Source: Sweltsa coloradensis (Eukaryota > Arthropoda > Insecta > Plecoptera > Chloroperlidae). From it: 64,000 nt of DNA. The position numbers were made by a program, and so were the translations under genes. The notes under the pieces are model-generated. The model saw only the letters and a list, made by a program, of their open reading frames with translations, did not search any database and was not told where the DNA came from. The stretch spans positions 186,001 through 250,000 of the forward strand of contig JAMZAV010000160.1 in the NCBI GenBank assembly GCA_024449915.1, read 5' to 3'. Numbering within the stretch: the stretch's first letter is position 1; each line of letters begins with the position of its first letter. Positions 1 to 12,180 of the stretch are shown here, piece by piece.

Positions 1-92
1 AGCCACCTTTATCGGGATAATATCGATAATCGATATTAACAATAATTAATTATTATTGATATACGATTATCGACGTATCGTTGACATCCCTA
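1..92. mobile_element. Possible right end of a hAT-like element cut by the window edge
   Basis: The first 90 bases are rich in ATCGATA/TATCGAT-type sequence and stop at GACATCCCTA. The hAT element at 51917-53030 has similar GATATTGATATCGATATC-rich subterminal sequence and ends in CATCTCTA. The left end lies outside the window, so no target-site duplication can be checked. Confidence 0.25.
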
Positions 93-336
93 ATTTTTAT
101 TACTAAATGTAAATAGTAAATAGTGTTGTTCAATCCTTACTGATTTTTGTTATTAGGCTATGTGAAGAATCTCCCATTTTAAAGAATTATTGTTCTTGTT
201 TTCTTTCATGACCTGCTTTAACATGTAAAATTTATTTTGTCTTGGGCCTAGAGGCCTAACCGTAAACCCAAAGGAAAATACAATAAGTGAAATTAATTAT
301 TCTTATTTCTCAATTTCATTATTCGGGAAACACTCC
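93..336. other. Intergenic, nothing recognised
   Basis: AT-rich sequence with no open frame or repeat that I could place. A GAGGCCTAACCG stretch near 250 is the only GC-rich part. Confidence 0.3.
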
Positions 337-407
337 CGTAGGTAGGGGGAATCGAACCCCGGTCTCCCGATTGTTGGTCGAGTGCCTTACCCCTAAGCTA
401 CCGGGAC
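337..407 (-). pseudogene. tRNA-like sequence, valine-type anticodon AAC
   Basis: On the minus strand the sequence starts GTCCCGGTAGCTTAGGGG, a good Pol III A box (TAGCTTAGGGG), and carries a perfect B box GGTTCGATTCC. The anticodon stem pairs CTCGA with TCGGG around loop CCAACAA, giving anticodon AAC (Val), but position 33 is C instead of the near-invariant T. The 5' acceptor strand GTCCCGG does not pair with the 3' strand TACCTAC. I read it as a tRNA pseudogene or the head of a short SINE. A functional tRNA with a disturbed 3' side is less likely. Confidence 0.5.
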
Positions 408-2659
408 GGTTAACTTCATAACATCTGGATTGTTGGTGCATTGTAGATCTGAATAGATAGGATTTTTATTTTATTTATTATTAATTATTCTTAACCAAAC
501 AAAAAAGTGAAAAAACCCTCATGTACACAGAAGGTATCACATCCTTAAAAGATAGCTCTAAATGAATATTTCTTTATTCTAGTAATACAAATATTATGTT
601 TTTAACATTACAGGGATCTACCAAGGTTGAACGCAGAATTTGGGATGGAGTAACGTAAATTAAATTCTAGAATATTTTCAAACTAAGGCATCCATAGTCA
701 GGTTAGTGTCTTCACTTTTCCATCAGCCTGTTTTATTTGTGGTTGGGATTAGTGAGGTCTAACTTTGAAAGTATTGGTTATGGCATATAACTCTTTTCGT
801 TACATAACCAGGGATGATATACTATACAGGTATATTTATCTCGTTTTTTATTGTGTAAAGTATTGTCACTACAATAGCCCCATGCTAACTCGTCTCATAG
901 GTGATGTGTCAGTTATGCATGCAAGTATGCACACTGCTCATTGAAATTCCGCAAGTTGGAGATATGTCGTCATGACTCATGAGACAAGATGGCATCGGGC
1001 TAGTAGATTGTTAACATTAACACTAAATGGGGCGGATCTAAATTAAGTTCCAATTATAATTGATGAATTTATATGTTTGATAAAGTCTCGAGTAGTGGAA
1101 TGCTGTTGATGTAACTGAGACACTGGAATATCCTTTGTAATGCATGTGGAGGCTAATCCATATCGCCATGAAATGAGTGCGATTGGCTTTTTAATCGTAG
1201 TTTGCTTTTTATAAAAAGTTGACAACATGGTGTAACTAATGATATTTGTAAGCCTCGTCCTTGACCTGGCAAGGCTGGATTCGAATTCCACGTCGAGACT
1301 CGATCCTTCATTGTGGACTAATGTGTACGGGAGTCCAATCCATGATTAATTGTGTCGCATAATACAAGAGATTTTTTGTTCTTGTACAGTCATTCCACAA
1401 CACAAAATTTGTCAAAACTCAAAACCACTACAAACCCCATTGATGTAGTAAGGTAATAATTTCATTTCATTACATAGCATTTTCTATGGATGGATATATT
1501 TCTGAAAAAAAGATATAATGATCAATTTTAGCTGCATGCACTAGTTGTTGGATATAGCTATGTTTCGACGCGATATCATTTATTCGGACCAGACACGAAC
1601 TAAAAATGTTGACGTGACAAAATTTTCAGTAATGCATGCTTCCTTTTCTGGTTGCATTGCAATATATTTTTTGTTTTACTGCATAGTCGGATCAATAGGC
1701 ATATCTAATGCGTAAGTGTTCTCCCCAGAAATATATTAACAGTGGTTGTTCGGAAATTGCTCCAGGGGTAATATGTTTTATTGGTAGCCACATAAACAAA
1801 GTGGGTAAGATTTTTAATTATACATTTGATTTGGTGACTTCTAGAGGTTTTCAAAGACCAGGTAACTTTATGCTCATGTGTTTTATGATAAGTGTTTCTA
1901 GTTTGATTGAAACTATAGATAATTATTATTTATTTATTATATATTATTAGCATAGGTGATTACTGATTATCCTCGGGGGCAAGTGGCTGGTTCCCACCCC
2001 CGCCGGTACATGTAATATGCTCGAAGAATTCATGCGATGGACAGCGAGCCTAATTGGGCAATGTATGCTGGCCAAGTGCCGATCTTGCATCACTAGTGGT
2101 TGCATCACACTATATGTTATTTATTTTGATTTGATTTTTATCAAGGAAACAAATTTTATCACTTACATTTTCCCATTTGATACCTAGGCATAGGAAATAA
2201 GTTGGATTGCCATGGATTATGGATTAATCAATCGATCAGTAACCGATTGTGTACCTCTTCAAATAATAAAGAATATCAATTTACAATTTCTTGCTCTAAA
2301 AGATTGAGAGTTTTCTAGTTGTGACACTCAGAAGAGTGAGTGATTTAATATCATTGTGTAATTCAATTCATCAATTTTGTATGCAATTAGGTTGACTGAT
2401 GAATTCATTAAATCAAACACAATTTTTGAATATTGATTATCAAAGTAGCATCGACTGGCAACCCTAGAAATAAAGTCATTAAATGGATTTGTAATAAAAT
2501 AGTACTTTACAGTTTACATTATTTTTTTATCAAAAATCAATTGGCAGCATAAATGTTTGCCCGGCTTGGCTCTGGGGAGAACACAGTGTATTTATGGTGC
2601 ATGCCGTTATTCCAAATTTGTTGTATTATGTAACTATTTAAGAAAATAAAGGAACTATC
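408..2659. other. Intergenic, no gene recognised
   Basis: Short open frames here have no family signature and no splice-site support. 1974-2090 is GC-richer than its surroundings but shows no repeat partner inside the window. Confidence 0.3.
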
Positions 2660-2742
2660 ACAGAGTCGTCAAAATAATGGAAAACTTTGGTGGACTGTTT
2701 ATTTGTTGTAGTTCACAACTTTTCCATATTTTGACGATTTTC
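2660..2742. other. Imperfect hairpin of about 70 nt
   Basis: CGTCAAAATAATGGAAAA at 2667 faces TTTTCCATATTTTGACG ending at 2736. Pairing is complete apart from one bulged A, then continues weakly toward a loop of about 25 nt. The size fits a pre-miRNA-like fold, but a short foldback repeat would look the same. No expression evidence is available. Confidence 0.3.
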
Positions 2743-3467
2743 TTTGTTCATGTTGTATTCACAATAATTTCTGCTTAGTGTTGTTGCATTATTATGGATG
2801 ACTATATTGGTGTATAATACTCATCTATATATGTACCAACCTATGTACTGTTAGCTAAGGTTTGGTTGGCAGTTGGCACACTACATCCTGGTTATTAGTG
2901 TACCGTTGAGGAGATTAGAATACTATACTGAAGTTAACTAGTTAGTGGCAGTAGAACGAAGTCCGCTGGGGCTGAACGGAATGAATGTGGTTGTATGGGA
3001 TAAAGACAGATAGACGAAGGTTGACTTGGTGAACAAACAAGTTTTGAAGGATTTCTGGGTTCCTAATAGAACGTTTATAATACTGTACGGTAGAGCCTTG
3101 TTAATATGGACAAAGACTTCTTGTCACTGGTACTACCCTACTCTAGGTGGGACACAATAAAAGCAAAAAGGCTGTCCGAACCTTAACGTTTCATTGTTTT
3201 CTCATATGGTAATATTTTTGTAATGTCTCTTGAACACTGACATGACTGCCTTACGCTTTAAAGGTAGGCTGTTGGTTCATATCTGTATTTTCCCATCATA
3301 TACTAAACCACCCTTTATGGATCTGTTAAGAAAATCACTTTAAAGCCCTACTATTCAGTGAATTGTGATTTACCATATTGGACCGAATGTAGCACGATGT
3401 TTTTTTCCGAAAAAACAATCTCAATAACAGCACTCCCGTTATATCATTATATATATATATATATATA
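2743..3467. other. Intergenic, ends in a TA microsatellite
   Basis: No coding signal is visible. A run of TA dinucleotides at about 3448-3469 forms the insertion site of the next element. Confidence 0.3.
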
Positions 3468-3469
3468 TA

Positions 3470-3528
3470 CAGTAAGATCTCTCTTATCCGATCTCCTCTT
3501 ATCCGATGTTCCGTGTTAACCGAGCCGC

Positions 3529-3561
<33 letters not shown>

Positions 3562-4377
3562 AAAAGTTTTAAATACGTAAATAAAACATAAAAATAATTA
3601 CAGACGCCGCGCCGCACTTTTTAAATGTACTCGCATACATTTGTAGGCATGCCTTACGAGTGAGTGCAAAGAAGATAGATCGGCGATATATCTCGACTTT
3701 CGAGCAGTGTGCATCAGTCTACTGAGCATATAGAGTTCAGTGGTCAGTGTGCGTCGGGCGCATCGCCGGTAAGCGTCAGTGCCACCCACTGAGCATATAG
3801 AGGTCAGTGTGCGTCGCGCGCCTGCGCGTGCGCATACGATCCAGCCATCTCACACACAGCTGTTCAAAGATGGTCGTTGTGGAACTAGATGCAATCATGT
3901 TTCAACCGATTCACGAAATTCGTAATCACGACGCATTGAATTGTTATTCCTGGGCTTATCTTATTTCTTTCCCAGACTTATCTTGCGTCGTGAGCTTCAG
4001 CGCGGGCATAGTAGTGAGAGGTTTTCCCACATGAGAAAGAGAGCTAGGCCTAGGCCTATGTTTGCATTGTAGGCCTAGGCCTACTGCGTCGAGTTTAGGC
4101 CTAGGCCTAGACATACGTTTTTATTACGACATGTAGGCCTAATTGTGTACGTGTGTTCGTGAGCTTGAATTACAAGCTATTAAATCATTTAGTATACCCT
4201 GTATGAAGTGTATCGTGTGTATTTTATGTTCCTTTATCCATTACATGTGTCATATATCATTTTACCACATCAGGCTATGCTACGAGAGCAAATAAACAAT
4301 TGATCCGCGCCATCCGAGTTTTTCGCAAATCCGAGGTGCCCCGGTCTCATCCAACTCGGATAAGAGAGATCTTACTG
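3470..4377. mobile_element. Non-autonomous pogo/Tigger-type (Tc1-mariner) element, 908 bp
   Basis: The ends are inverted repeats that start CAGTAAGATCTCTCTTAT and are identical for 22 bp. TA dinucleotides flank the element on both sides (3468-3469 and 4378-4379), the Tc1/mariner target duplication. The left end repeats the inner motif CTCTTATCCGA, and CAGTA..TCTTATCCGA ends are typical of Tigger/pogo elements. The interior holds a long A-run near 3530, a partly duplicated block (ACTGAGCATATAGAG near 3720 and 3787), and TAGGCCTAGGCCTA palindromes at 4040-4110. I see no DDE/D transposase, so it must have moved with outside help. Confidence 0.75.
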
Positions 4378-4509
4378 TATATACATATCGTTATATCACA
4401 TTTGAAATAGCGCTTGAACATAGACCACCCGTAATAGAACTCCCGCACATCGGCTGCTGTGCAACGCCCCGCCCACCCACTCGACGCCAGCCGAACCTGT
4501 GACATGAGA

Positions 4510-4907
4510 GGGGGCACCTTACCTTAAAGGCTTCTAGGGCCAAGCTAGGCCTACCCTTGGCCTTGCCTAGGGCCAAAAATAACATTGTTCTTTGAACTTC
4601 AAATAGAAAGAACACGATTGTTAATAGTAGTGGCAATTTAGAAATGAGCCTAGGCTAGCTTAGCCTAAACAGTAAGCCTATGATTAAAAATAATTTTAGA
4701 TTAATGTTTTATCACTTGGCAGGCCCAACACCATAGTAAAATATTGAAAATTTTGTGTGAAAACATTGTGACCGAAATGTATACCAACATTTTTGTGGTA
4801 AATTAAATTTTGGTCTGCTCGCTCGAATCTCGCTCGAAAATCAAGCAAAAGACCAAATACTCGCTCGATCTCGCTCCACTCAAAAAATCCCTGCTCGCAC
4901 AGCTCTA
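4510..4907 (-). mobile_element. Truncated hAT relative of the 40665-42519 element
   Basis: Read in reverse complement, this stretch matches the left end of the 40665-42519 hAT element over about 400 bp. The match runs from TAGAGCTGTGCGAG (ending here at 4907) inward to the GCCTTTAAGGTAAGGTGC block. The opposite end is not recognisable, so the copy is truncated or diverged. It sits about 130 bp after the pogo-type element. Confidence 0.6.
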
Positions 4908-6043
4908 TAAAAAATGTTTTTTGTACATTTTAAATTTTGTAAATTTTAAAAAATTTCTTGAAATGATTCCGAAAAATTGGGGGTCGTTTTATATTTGAGA
5001 TCGTGCTATATTCAGTCCAATACGGTATTTATTTTATAGAGTTAGCCAAGATTATCCTATCTTGTCTTGTATTAAAATATCATCTAGGCCTACAGATCGA
5101 ATGTTGAATAAATTATCTTATCTTATTCACATTTCATAGTGAATTAACTGTAACTCTCCACTCCGTTCAAAATCCAAATCAACATAAAATAAACTCTTGT
5201 CACTTTTGATTATTGAGGCTCTACTGTATTTGTTTTTTATATCGGTATAAGTTGAGGCATGTTGGTTTGGTAGGTCTATGTACCATACAAAGAAGCCTAA
5301 TGTTAGTCTCAAATGTTATGGATACACTGGTACTGGCTTAGCATGAGACACCAAGACCACAAAAATAATTAGGGAGCACACATTAATACAAAAACATTTT
5401 TCAATTACAATACCGCAGTGTATTTATTTCAAATTAGGTATAATTATTATCTGGTGTTGATGATTTCAGATATTGCACTGGATCTTTGATCCATCAGTGT
5501 TGAAATCAATTGCTTGTTAGCCAAGAATGTTTGTGAGCTCAATTGGCTCCTCTTTAGAGTGGAGCATTATTTGTGCATTTTATTTAACATGCTGGAGCAC
5601 CCTGTGTACATACGTCCATACTTTGGCCGATCTGTTCTGGTAATAAACATTGACTGACAAACTTTTGAAATCGTTTGTGGTTTTAAGTCTGAATTCTTTG
5701 TAAAACCGACGTATTAACTAGGAGGAGCGATGGGGTGGACAATATTTACCTACCTTTGTGGGTTATGATGGATGCAAAGACCTCTAACCAAATACTTTGA
5801 AAGCAATTATTTAAATATTTACAGGGTGCATCGTCCTAGGCTCAACAGAAAATTCAATAAATTACAGAATATTCCAATGGAAATAAATTTATCTTATAGT
5901 TAACAGGACAGAGCTACTTTCAAATTAACACTGGCACTAAAAGTTCATATAAAATGTAAATAAAGTAGCCCTCGAGTGTCCAGTCCACGACAAATTATCA
6001 AGTATCGACTGGTAAAGGAGTAGGCACAATCTAAATTTATTTG
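4908..6043. other. Intergenic, no gene recognised
   Basis: AT-rich, with only short open frames that lack family signatures. Nothing here could be matched to another part of the window. Confidence 0.3.
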
Positions 6044-6810
6044 TACTAGGAAAACGCTTAAGTCCCGCCGCGTTGTTGGATGAGCGTAATTGGTGCATTG
6101 AGCTGCCATGTGTTATGCGAATTTTCTGTTGTTCTGTGGCAAAATCATTACTAAGTTGAATTTTTTTTTAAATTAAATTAAATTAAATTAAAAATTAACT
6201 TCATTTTTTAAATTTTTTTTAATTAATCGTAATTGTTAAAAAAAATCGTAAAATTGCGATTTTTATAAGAAATAGTTTCTCGATTGCGCTCAAATTTAAC
6301 AATAATATATTAATTCATAAAATTAAGGTTCTGCGAAAAAATCATTAAAATCGGATAAAGCATGTAGGTGTTATAAGCCAAAGAATTGTTTAAAAAAAGA
6401 AAAAAACTGTAAAATTTCGATTTTTATGATAAATATTTTTTCAATTGCGCTCAAATTTCACAAGAATATCTTAATTCATAAAATAAAGGTTCTGTGCAAA
6501 AATCATTAAAATCGGATAAAGCGTGTAGGTGTTATAAGTCAAAGAAATTTGTTAAAAATAAAAAAAAATCGTAAAATTGCGATTTTCATGAGAAAAAATT
6601 TTCCGATTGCGCTAAAAAACGTGGCAGTTCTAAGTTCAGAGATTTCAAAGGCCTCCATAAAATTTCATCGCAATCGGATTATCGGTTTAGCCGGAATCGT
6701 GTGGACAAACAGACAAAAATACAGAAAAAAAAAAAAAAACATTCCGGATTTTTTTCTCCAGTGTAGTGAAATGGAATCTTCGCTTCGCTCGCTACGCTCA
6801 TCCAAAAAAC
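6044..6810 (+). mobile_element. Repeat family X, copy 1 (inverted partner at 14868-15529)
   Basis: The ends share inverted TTGGATGAGCG (about 6075 and 6803), but homology with copy 2 extends outward to TACTAGGAAAACGCTTAAG at 6044. The interior contains a unit of about 160-170 bp repeated in tandem, marked by AAATCGGATAAAGC..GTAGGTGTTATAAG. Next to it is an open frame (6549-6854) whose residues FPIALKNVAVLSSEISKASI and ESSLRSLRSS recur in copy 2. The frame is short and A-rich and has no known domain; conservation may reflect DNA homology only. No target-site duplication is clear, so the superfamily stays open. Confidence 0.6.
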
Positions 6811-8214
6811 ACAAGTGCAATAGAATAATATTCAAATTTATAAGTCAAATCTAAAATTGGAACTCACTATTAAAACTAAAAGTACTGCGGAAAAGGAACC
6901 GTGTTTTAGAAACAATGTAGAATCCAAAACTCTTTGCGGAGTACCACAAAGTAAGGTTACACTTTCACTTATCTTCATCGAGTTGGACATATATAACTAT
7001 TCTAAGGGTGTATCTGAAATATATTTTGGCCTGCTAGCATGCTAACATGAATGCTCGACAATGAAAGTGATGTCACAAGCAGATGCCAGTGGAGAATAGG
7101 AGTGGCTGGCTGTGAGTTAGAAGGCTACTTTCAAATACGGCAGATATAATTTCAAAATTGCCGAGAATGTAGGTTAGAGAATCGAGGGCGGGTCCCTGAC
7201 GACTAATGTGACTAAATGTAATTGATATTCCATATGAAAATGTGTGCTCTCTAATGGTAAAAAATAAACACAAAAAAACGAGGTACAAAAATAAAAAAAT
7301 AAGTTAAAATTACAAAAAAATATATAAAGCATTGTGGGTTTTAAGCCCAAGAAATACTGCGAAGAAAGGTAACTTAGGAACTGGCAACTTGGAGACAGCT
7401 GTTTCAACTGACATACACAAGTACTGAATCATTTGGAGTGTACTCTGTGTGGTTTTATGTTTCTCTGTCATTGCACCTTCACAAGATGCTGGTTTCGTAG
7501 CTTACCTCAATGTTAAAAAGTCAGTTTAAGTAAAAAGCCAATTAAGAGGGAGTAGGACTGATTTGATGTCTGGTGTGGGGCGTTCCTATTCCTGCAGCCA
7601 TAAATCATTATATGTGAGAACTGTGTGTAATTACTAGTATTAATGGAAAAATGTACGCCCCTATCATAGCATATTCTCAACATTTTTCGGCCATCAGTCG
7701 GAAAATGCAGACTCGTTTGGGTGAGTTTGACCTTTTTTACAAATTCCAAATACATCAAACTTTGATTATTTTTATTTTGTATAGAATCAATTTATGGAAA
7801 AGACCTATGATAGGTGTCTGCCTTCCTATTTCATTCTTACTTAATTATATAAAGTAAAAGTATCATACATGTGACTGAATTGGCTGAGAAATTTGAAATG
7901 TTGTATAATGAGCATGCCTGCCTCCTCTTAAAATAATATAATTATACCAAGAATTTGCGTAGCAAATCTACATCATTTGTATTATACTGGCACAATCATT
8001 AGGTTCATTTTTTTTTTTACTGATATGCTAATAAATTTACTCCAAACAGTAGCTTCTTTGTCCAGCCCCTAGACTGTAGTGCAATTGGTCACATTGTAAC
8101 TTGGTCAGTACTTGCTTGATTTCAAGTGGCAGGCATATTAGTGCGCCTGTACTGTATTAAGTATAATATAGTTGGAAAAGACGGCCAGTCGATTGATGTC
8201 CTGGCTAGTAATGA
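6811..8214. other. Intergenic, no gene recognised
   Basis: Several short open frames overlap on both strands around 7070-7860. None shows a domain, a repeat partner or convincing splice sites. Confidence 0.3.
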
Positions 8215-8444
8215 CTTGAAACAGATATTACATCTAGAGTTAGCACGACAGATGCAAGAATTGCTGAGAAGGCAAAGGCACAAAGAGATTACCTTCTTGC
8301 TATAGACAAATTACTTAGTAACAAGCTGCAAGGAATAAATAAACTAACATTAACAATTAATTTTCATTACTTTATATTTGAGCATAATCATTTGATTTGT
8401 GTTTTAAGAGGGCAACTTGATAGTATTGGCATATCGATTGATTA
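8215..8444 (+). other. Coding-like remnant, unidentified
   Basis: A 76-codon open frame without an ATG runs from just after a stop to a stop at 8442-8444. Its first half has protein-like composition (for example STTDARIAEKAKAQRDYLLA then IDKLLSNKLQ), while the tail looks like translated intergenic DNA. An overlapping frame is also open across part of it. It could be an old retroelement scrap or chance; I do not recognise a family. Confidence 0.15.
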
Positions 8445-11400
8445 ATTTGAGGTGAAACACAATCATCCGTTGATGTTTTTTTTTTTTTAATAACTAAGCT
8501 GAATGGAACAAGATTTAGGTGACAAGTATTATTTTTTCCCAGTTATGTAAGGTCGTAGACGTATTTATGAAACAAGCAATAACTGCTTCGTCAGTCACCT
8601 ACAGTCTCCCCTGGCGTATATTAAGGGAGATTTGCTCCTGGTTAGGGGAATGAGGCATATGATGGACACCTCACCATGGGAGTGGTATATGTCCTTGAAA
8701 CTTGTTTTGTTTCCTACAATCTACCCACTAGTTGTCGGTCTGATTAACTCCTCTCGTAGGCATTAGAAACGTGTTACTATTGTTAGTACCACATTGAACC
8801 CAGCAGCACGAGGGGTTTTCAGTCAACGGACAACGTAGCCTCTGGGCTATTTCAGAGAATTGAGAAACGGGGATCTATGAGTGATATTGATTGCAGTGTT
8901 GGGCAAGATTGCTTTATCTAGATAAGTTAGATAACCGCTGTAAAGTGAGAGGGATAAATATAATGGCCAATGGGACATAAAATTTAAAATTAACTATATA
9001 CAGATACATTATTAGAAAGTGCCCCGGCAATGAATTGCCGTTTTTGTAAACCTACACTTGATTGAATATTTTGTGGTATGTGCTGATGCCCCTTCCCACG
9101 TCCATAATTATGTTCAAATATAAAATGAAGTATAAAGAACCCCCTTGAGAAGTTCACGTAAAATGGCTTTTTCTCAATAATAATTTTAAATATAGTGTGC
9201 TAACTACTAATATATTTGAAATTGTTATGTTGGAAAAGTTAAGGTAGGCTAATACATTATGTAGCCTAGGTACATATTATGCTGTAGACCTCTTGTCAAG
9301 TTTCTCTCCATAAGCCATTTTGAAAATTATTTCAAAAGAAGACTTTTTAGATAACATTGTTTAATATAAGCTGACGTCTTTGGCTACCAGCAAGCATAGC
9401 TTCATTTTAGTGTTTGGCTAAAGGAGAAAGCAACTCACAAATGTTTTTTACCTCGGGTATGAATCTTAAGAGGAGTTGCTGAGGCTGGTGCAGAGATGGG
9501 TTTGAGCGCTCAGCTTTCTGGATTTTCCGGGTAAACGATTAATAAAATCGTTATCATATTTCACACGAACATTAATAATAATAAAGAATAAATCTTTGAC
9601 ATCCAGTACGCGTATTCCTAAATTAATTAATTGATTTCAAATTAAAAAATCGTAAAATCTTTGTAATTTATTCAATTTTGGTCAACTTCGGGAATTTATT
9701 CCAAGTGTACAGATTTTTTTAATGCAAATTTGCATACTGGATATCAACGTTTAAATCAATGTGAACGCGTAGGTTAATTTGGTGAATCGTAAGATAAACG
9801 GTTTGATGGTAATTTCCAGAATTGAAACCCATGTTTTGGATTTCCCATTTTTTCACGTTTTGGACTTATGTCGTGCATGGGATCTTATGGCTCATTTTTT
9901 GCAACCAATATAAAAGTACTTCATTAACATTCATGCAAAATTTGGTAATGATGTTGCCAACTGTTTAGCAGAAATCATCAACACCTGAGTAAGCGCATTT
10001 GATTGGGCCAAGCTCAGCGATCCCTTTTAAAGGAGAAAAAGAGTATTCAAAAATATTATCTTTGTTAGTGATTGATAAGTTTATAGTAATGGTACCAGTA
10101 TTAAGCAAAAAATGTATAGACACACTTCATAGATACACAATTAATGTTATCTAGATTAGGCCTATGCCCAACACCGTTCATTCATTTTTCTTTACTAAAA
10201 GGTACCAAAACTAATCTGTGAAATGCCACATGAAACATCTGGTAAGAAATGACCAAAATCTCTCTAATGTGTGTTAGTAGGTTGATACATTGCAGTTATT
10301 TTATGATAAGGCCTAAATATTGATTATAAATAATAAACCTTACATACAAACTGAACTACATGTGTAAGTTGTCAGTTTGTAACTAAAGCTAATTTTATCA
10401 ATAAGTGAAGTTGTACCATAGATTAACAAATTAGCTACAGAATCAATGGGTCTCTTTCAAATGCCCTTGTCAATATTCTTTGCCCATTTTTATTCATAAT
10501 CTACTGTTGAGCTTAGTCTGTTAATTGTGTCTAATAATATTGGGGCCCAAGAGTCTGATTGGATCCTCCCAACCCTTATCCAACTTGATTGCTGGAGAAT
10601 ATTAATTATCGTATTGCCATTTTCATTTTATCAAGTATTTATAATAGCTTACGTAAAAATGGATTATTTTCAGTAATTCATGGAACCTATTCTGTGTGGA
10701 TGCAGTTTTGAACAGCATAATAGCTCCATACTTTAACAAAAAATAAAATAACGAATAATCAAAAGAAATAAAGTCAAGTAAGATTTGAAAACCGGGACAT
10801 GAAAAATACATGGTCAAAAATTGAGACGATCCACATATTTTGGAATATATGGCAACCTCATCCAAAACTCTTCAAGAATTAGATAGTGTATAAAGTAAAA
10901 TGTAAAATTTGAATCGGTTCAAATGCTTTGCGAATACAAACCATGAGACTCTGGAGAACAATAAGCCTTTAGGGTAAATCTTGCACGAGGCAGCAGCTGA
11001 AATAATGGATGTGCATGTTACAAAGCTTGTCCCTACAGATCAAACCTACACTCAGTTGTTTTTGTTTTGTTCCATTGCTGTTTCCCGCTTCTGGCAGGGG
11101 TAGCTTGGGTTTTGCGAACATTTTGTTTTGTATGTAGGTCTATCTGCTATATTTCTACAATACCGGTAACATTCTTTTATTTCCACTTGCAAATCATAAC
11201 TTAATAACGGCAGTAGCCGCAGTCAGTACTCATATAAAAAATCATTTGTTTAAAAATCATCACCTACGTAAAACTTCTCTTTAGTCTCCCAATTGATCAT
11301 ATAGAAAATGAAATTGCCAATACAATAGCTCCCGAGTGCTGAAGTACAACCCAGAGTATAGTTAACAGAGGTATAGCAAGAGTGGCTAGTTGGGACTTCT

Positions 11401-12056
11401 AGGGTTTATTCCCGTGTCAAATGCACATGGCTCTGGATCCAAATCCCGGATCTAACCAATTTTCTAAACTTTGGAAATTGACTTCAATCCAGCAATATGA
11501 TACTATGAAATATATGAATGGTACCTTCAAAGTCATCATAGCAACAAGGTACATTCATTATTTGTTCCCCACTGATTGATTATGTCATTATTGTAGCTGC
11601 CACCATCAACATACAGTTGCTACTGGTAGAAAGTCAGTCACAGTTCTTGGTCTTGCTACACCTTTGTGAAAGAGGCCCCAGTTTGTTACGACAAGGTACT
11701 ATTATTTGTATGCATAATGCACTGTTTGTTATGCAAGAACTTCTTTCACGGTGTATCTGTGCTATGTGTGTGTAGTGTGTACTATGCTAGAATTATTGAA
11801 TGCTACCATATTTATTGGTCAATGCTAGAGACAAGTATACGAGGGTGTAGGATTTGGCCAATAGTAAATATTATTGAGCTGTTTTATTACGATTTACAAG
11901 AAACCTTGAACTCTCATATACTTGCCCGCCTTAACCCTTAAATTACTTGGTAAATTTATTGAAATGTTTGTGAATCAACCACTGGGAATTGGTTAGTACA
12001 AAATACACACTTAGGCCTATATCACAATAGACGTCAAAAACAGCTTTTTGTAGTTA
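8445..12056. other. Intergenic, no gene recognised
   Basis: 3.6 kb of AT-rich sequence. I found no domain-bearing frame, no element ends with a duplicated target, and no RNA gene. A small palindrome CGGCAATGAATTGCCG lies near 9026. Confidence 0.3.
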
Positions 12057-12180
12057 TATTTCAATTTCAATTTCAATTTTTTATTAGGACAAATTGTACA
12101 TTTTATGTAACAACAACACAATTTTTAGTGTATGTGTCCTTTAGCTAAATAATTAAAAAAAAAATGTTACTAATACTAAT
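12057..12180 (-). mobile_element. 3' end of a LINE-like element with (ATTGAA)n tail
   Basis: On the minus strand the sequence ends in three ATTGAA-type units after AATAAAAAATTG. This simple-repeat tail is the style of CR1/Jockey-group LINEs. No coding sequence remains next to it, so the copy is strongly 5' truncated. Confidence 0.4.

Noticed and set aside
1708..1950. 80-codon plus-strand frame
   Set aside because: AT-rich, no domain, no splice support and no copy elsewhere.
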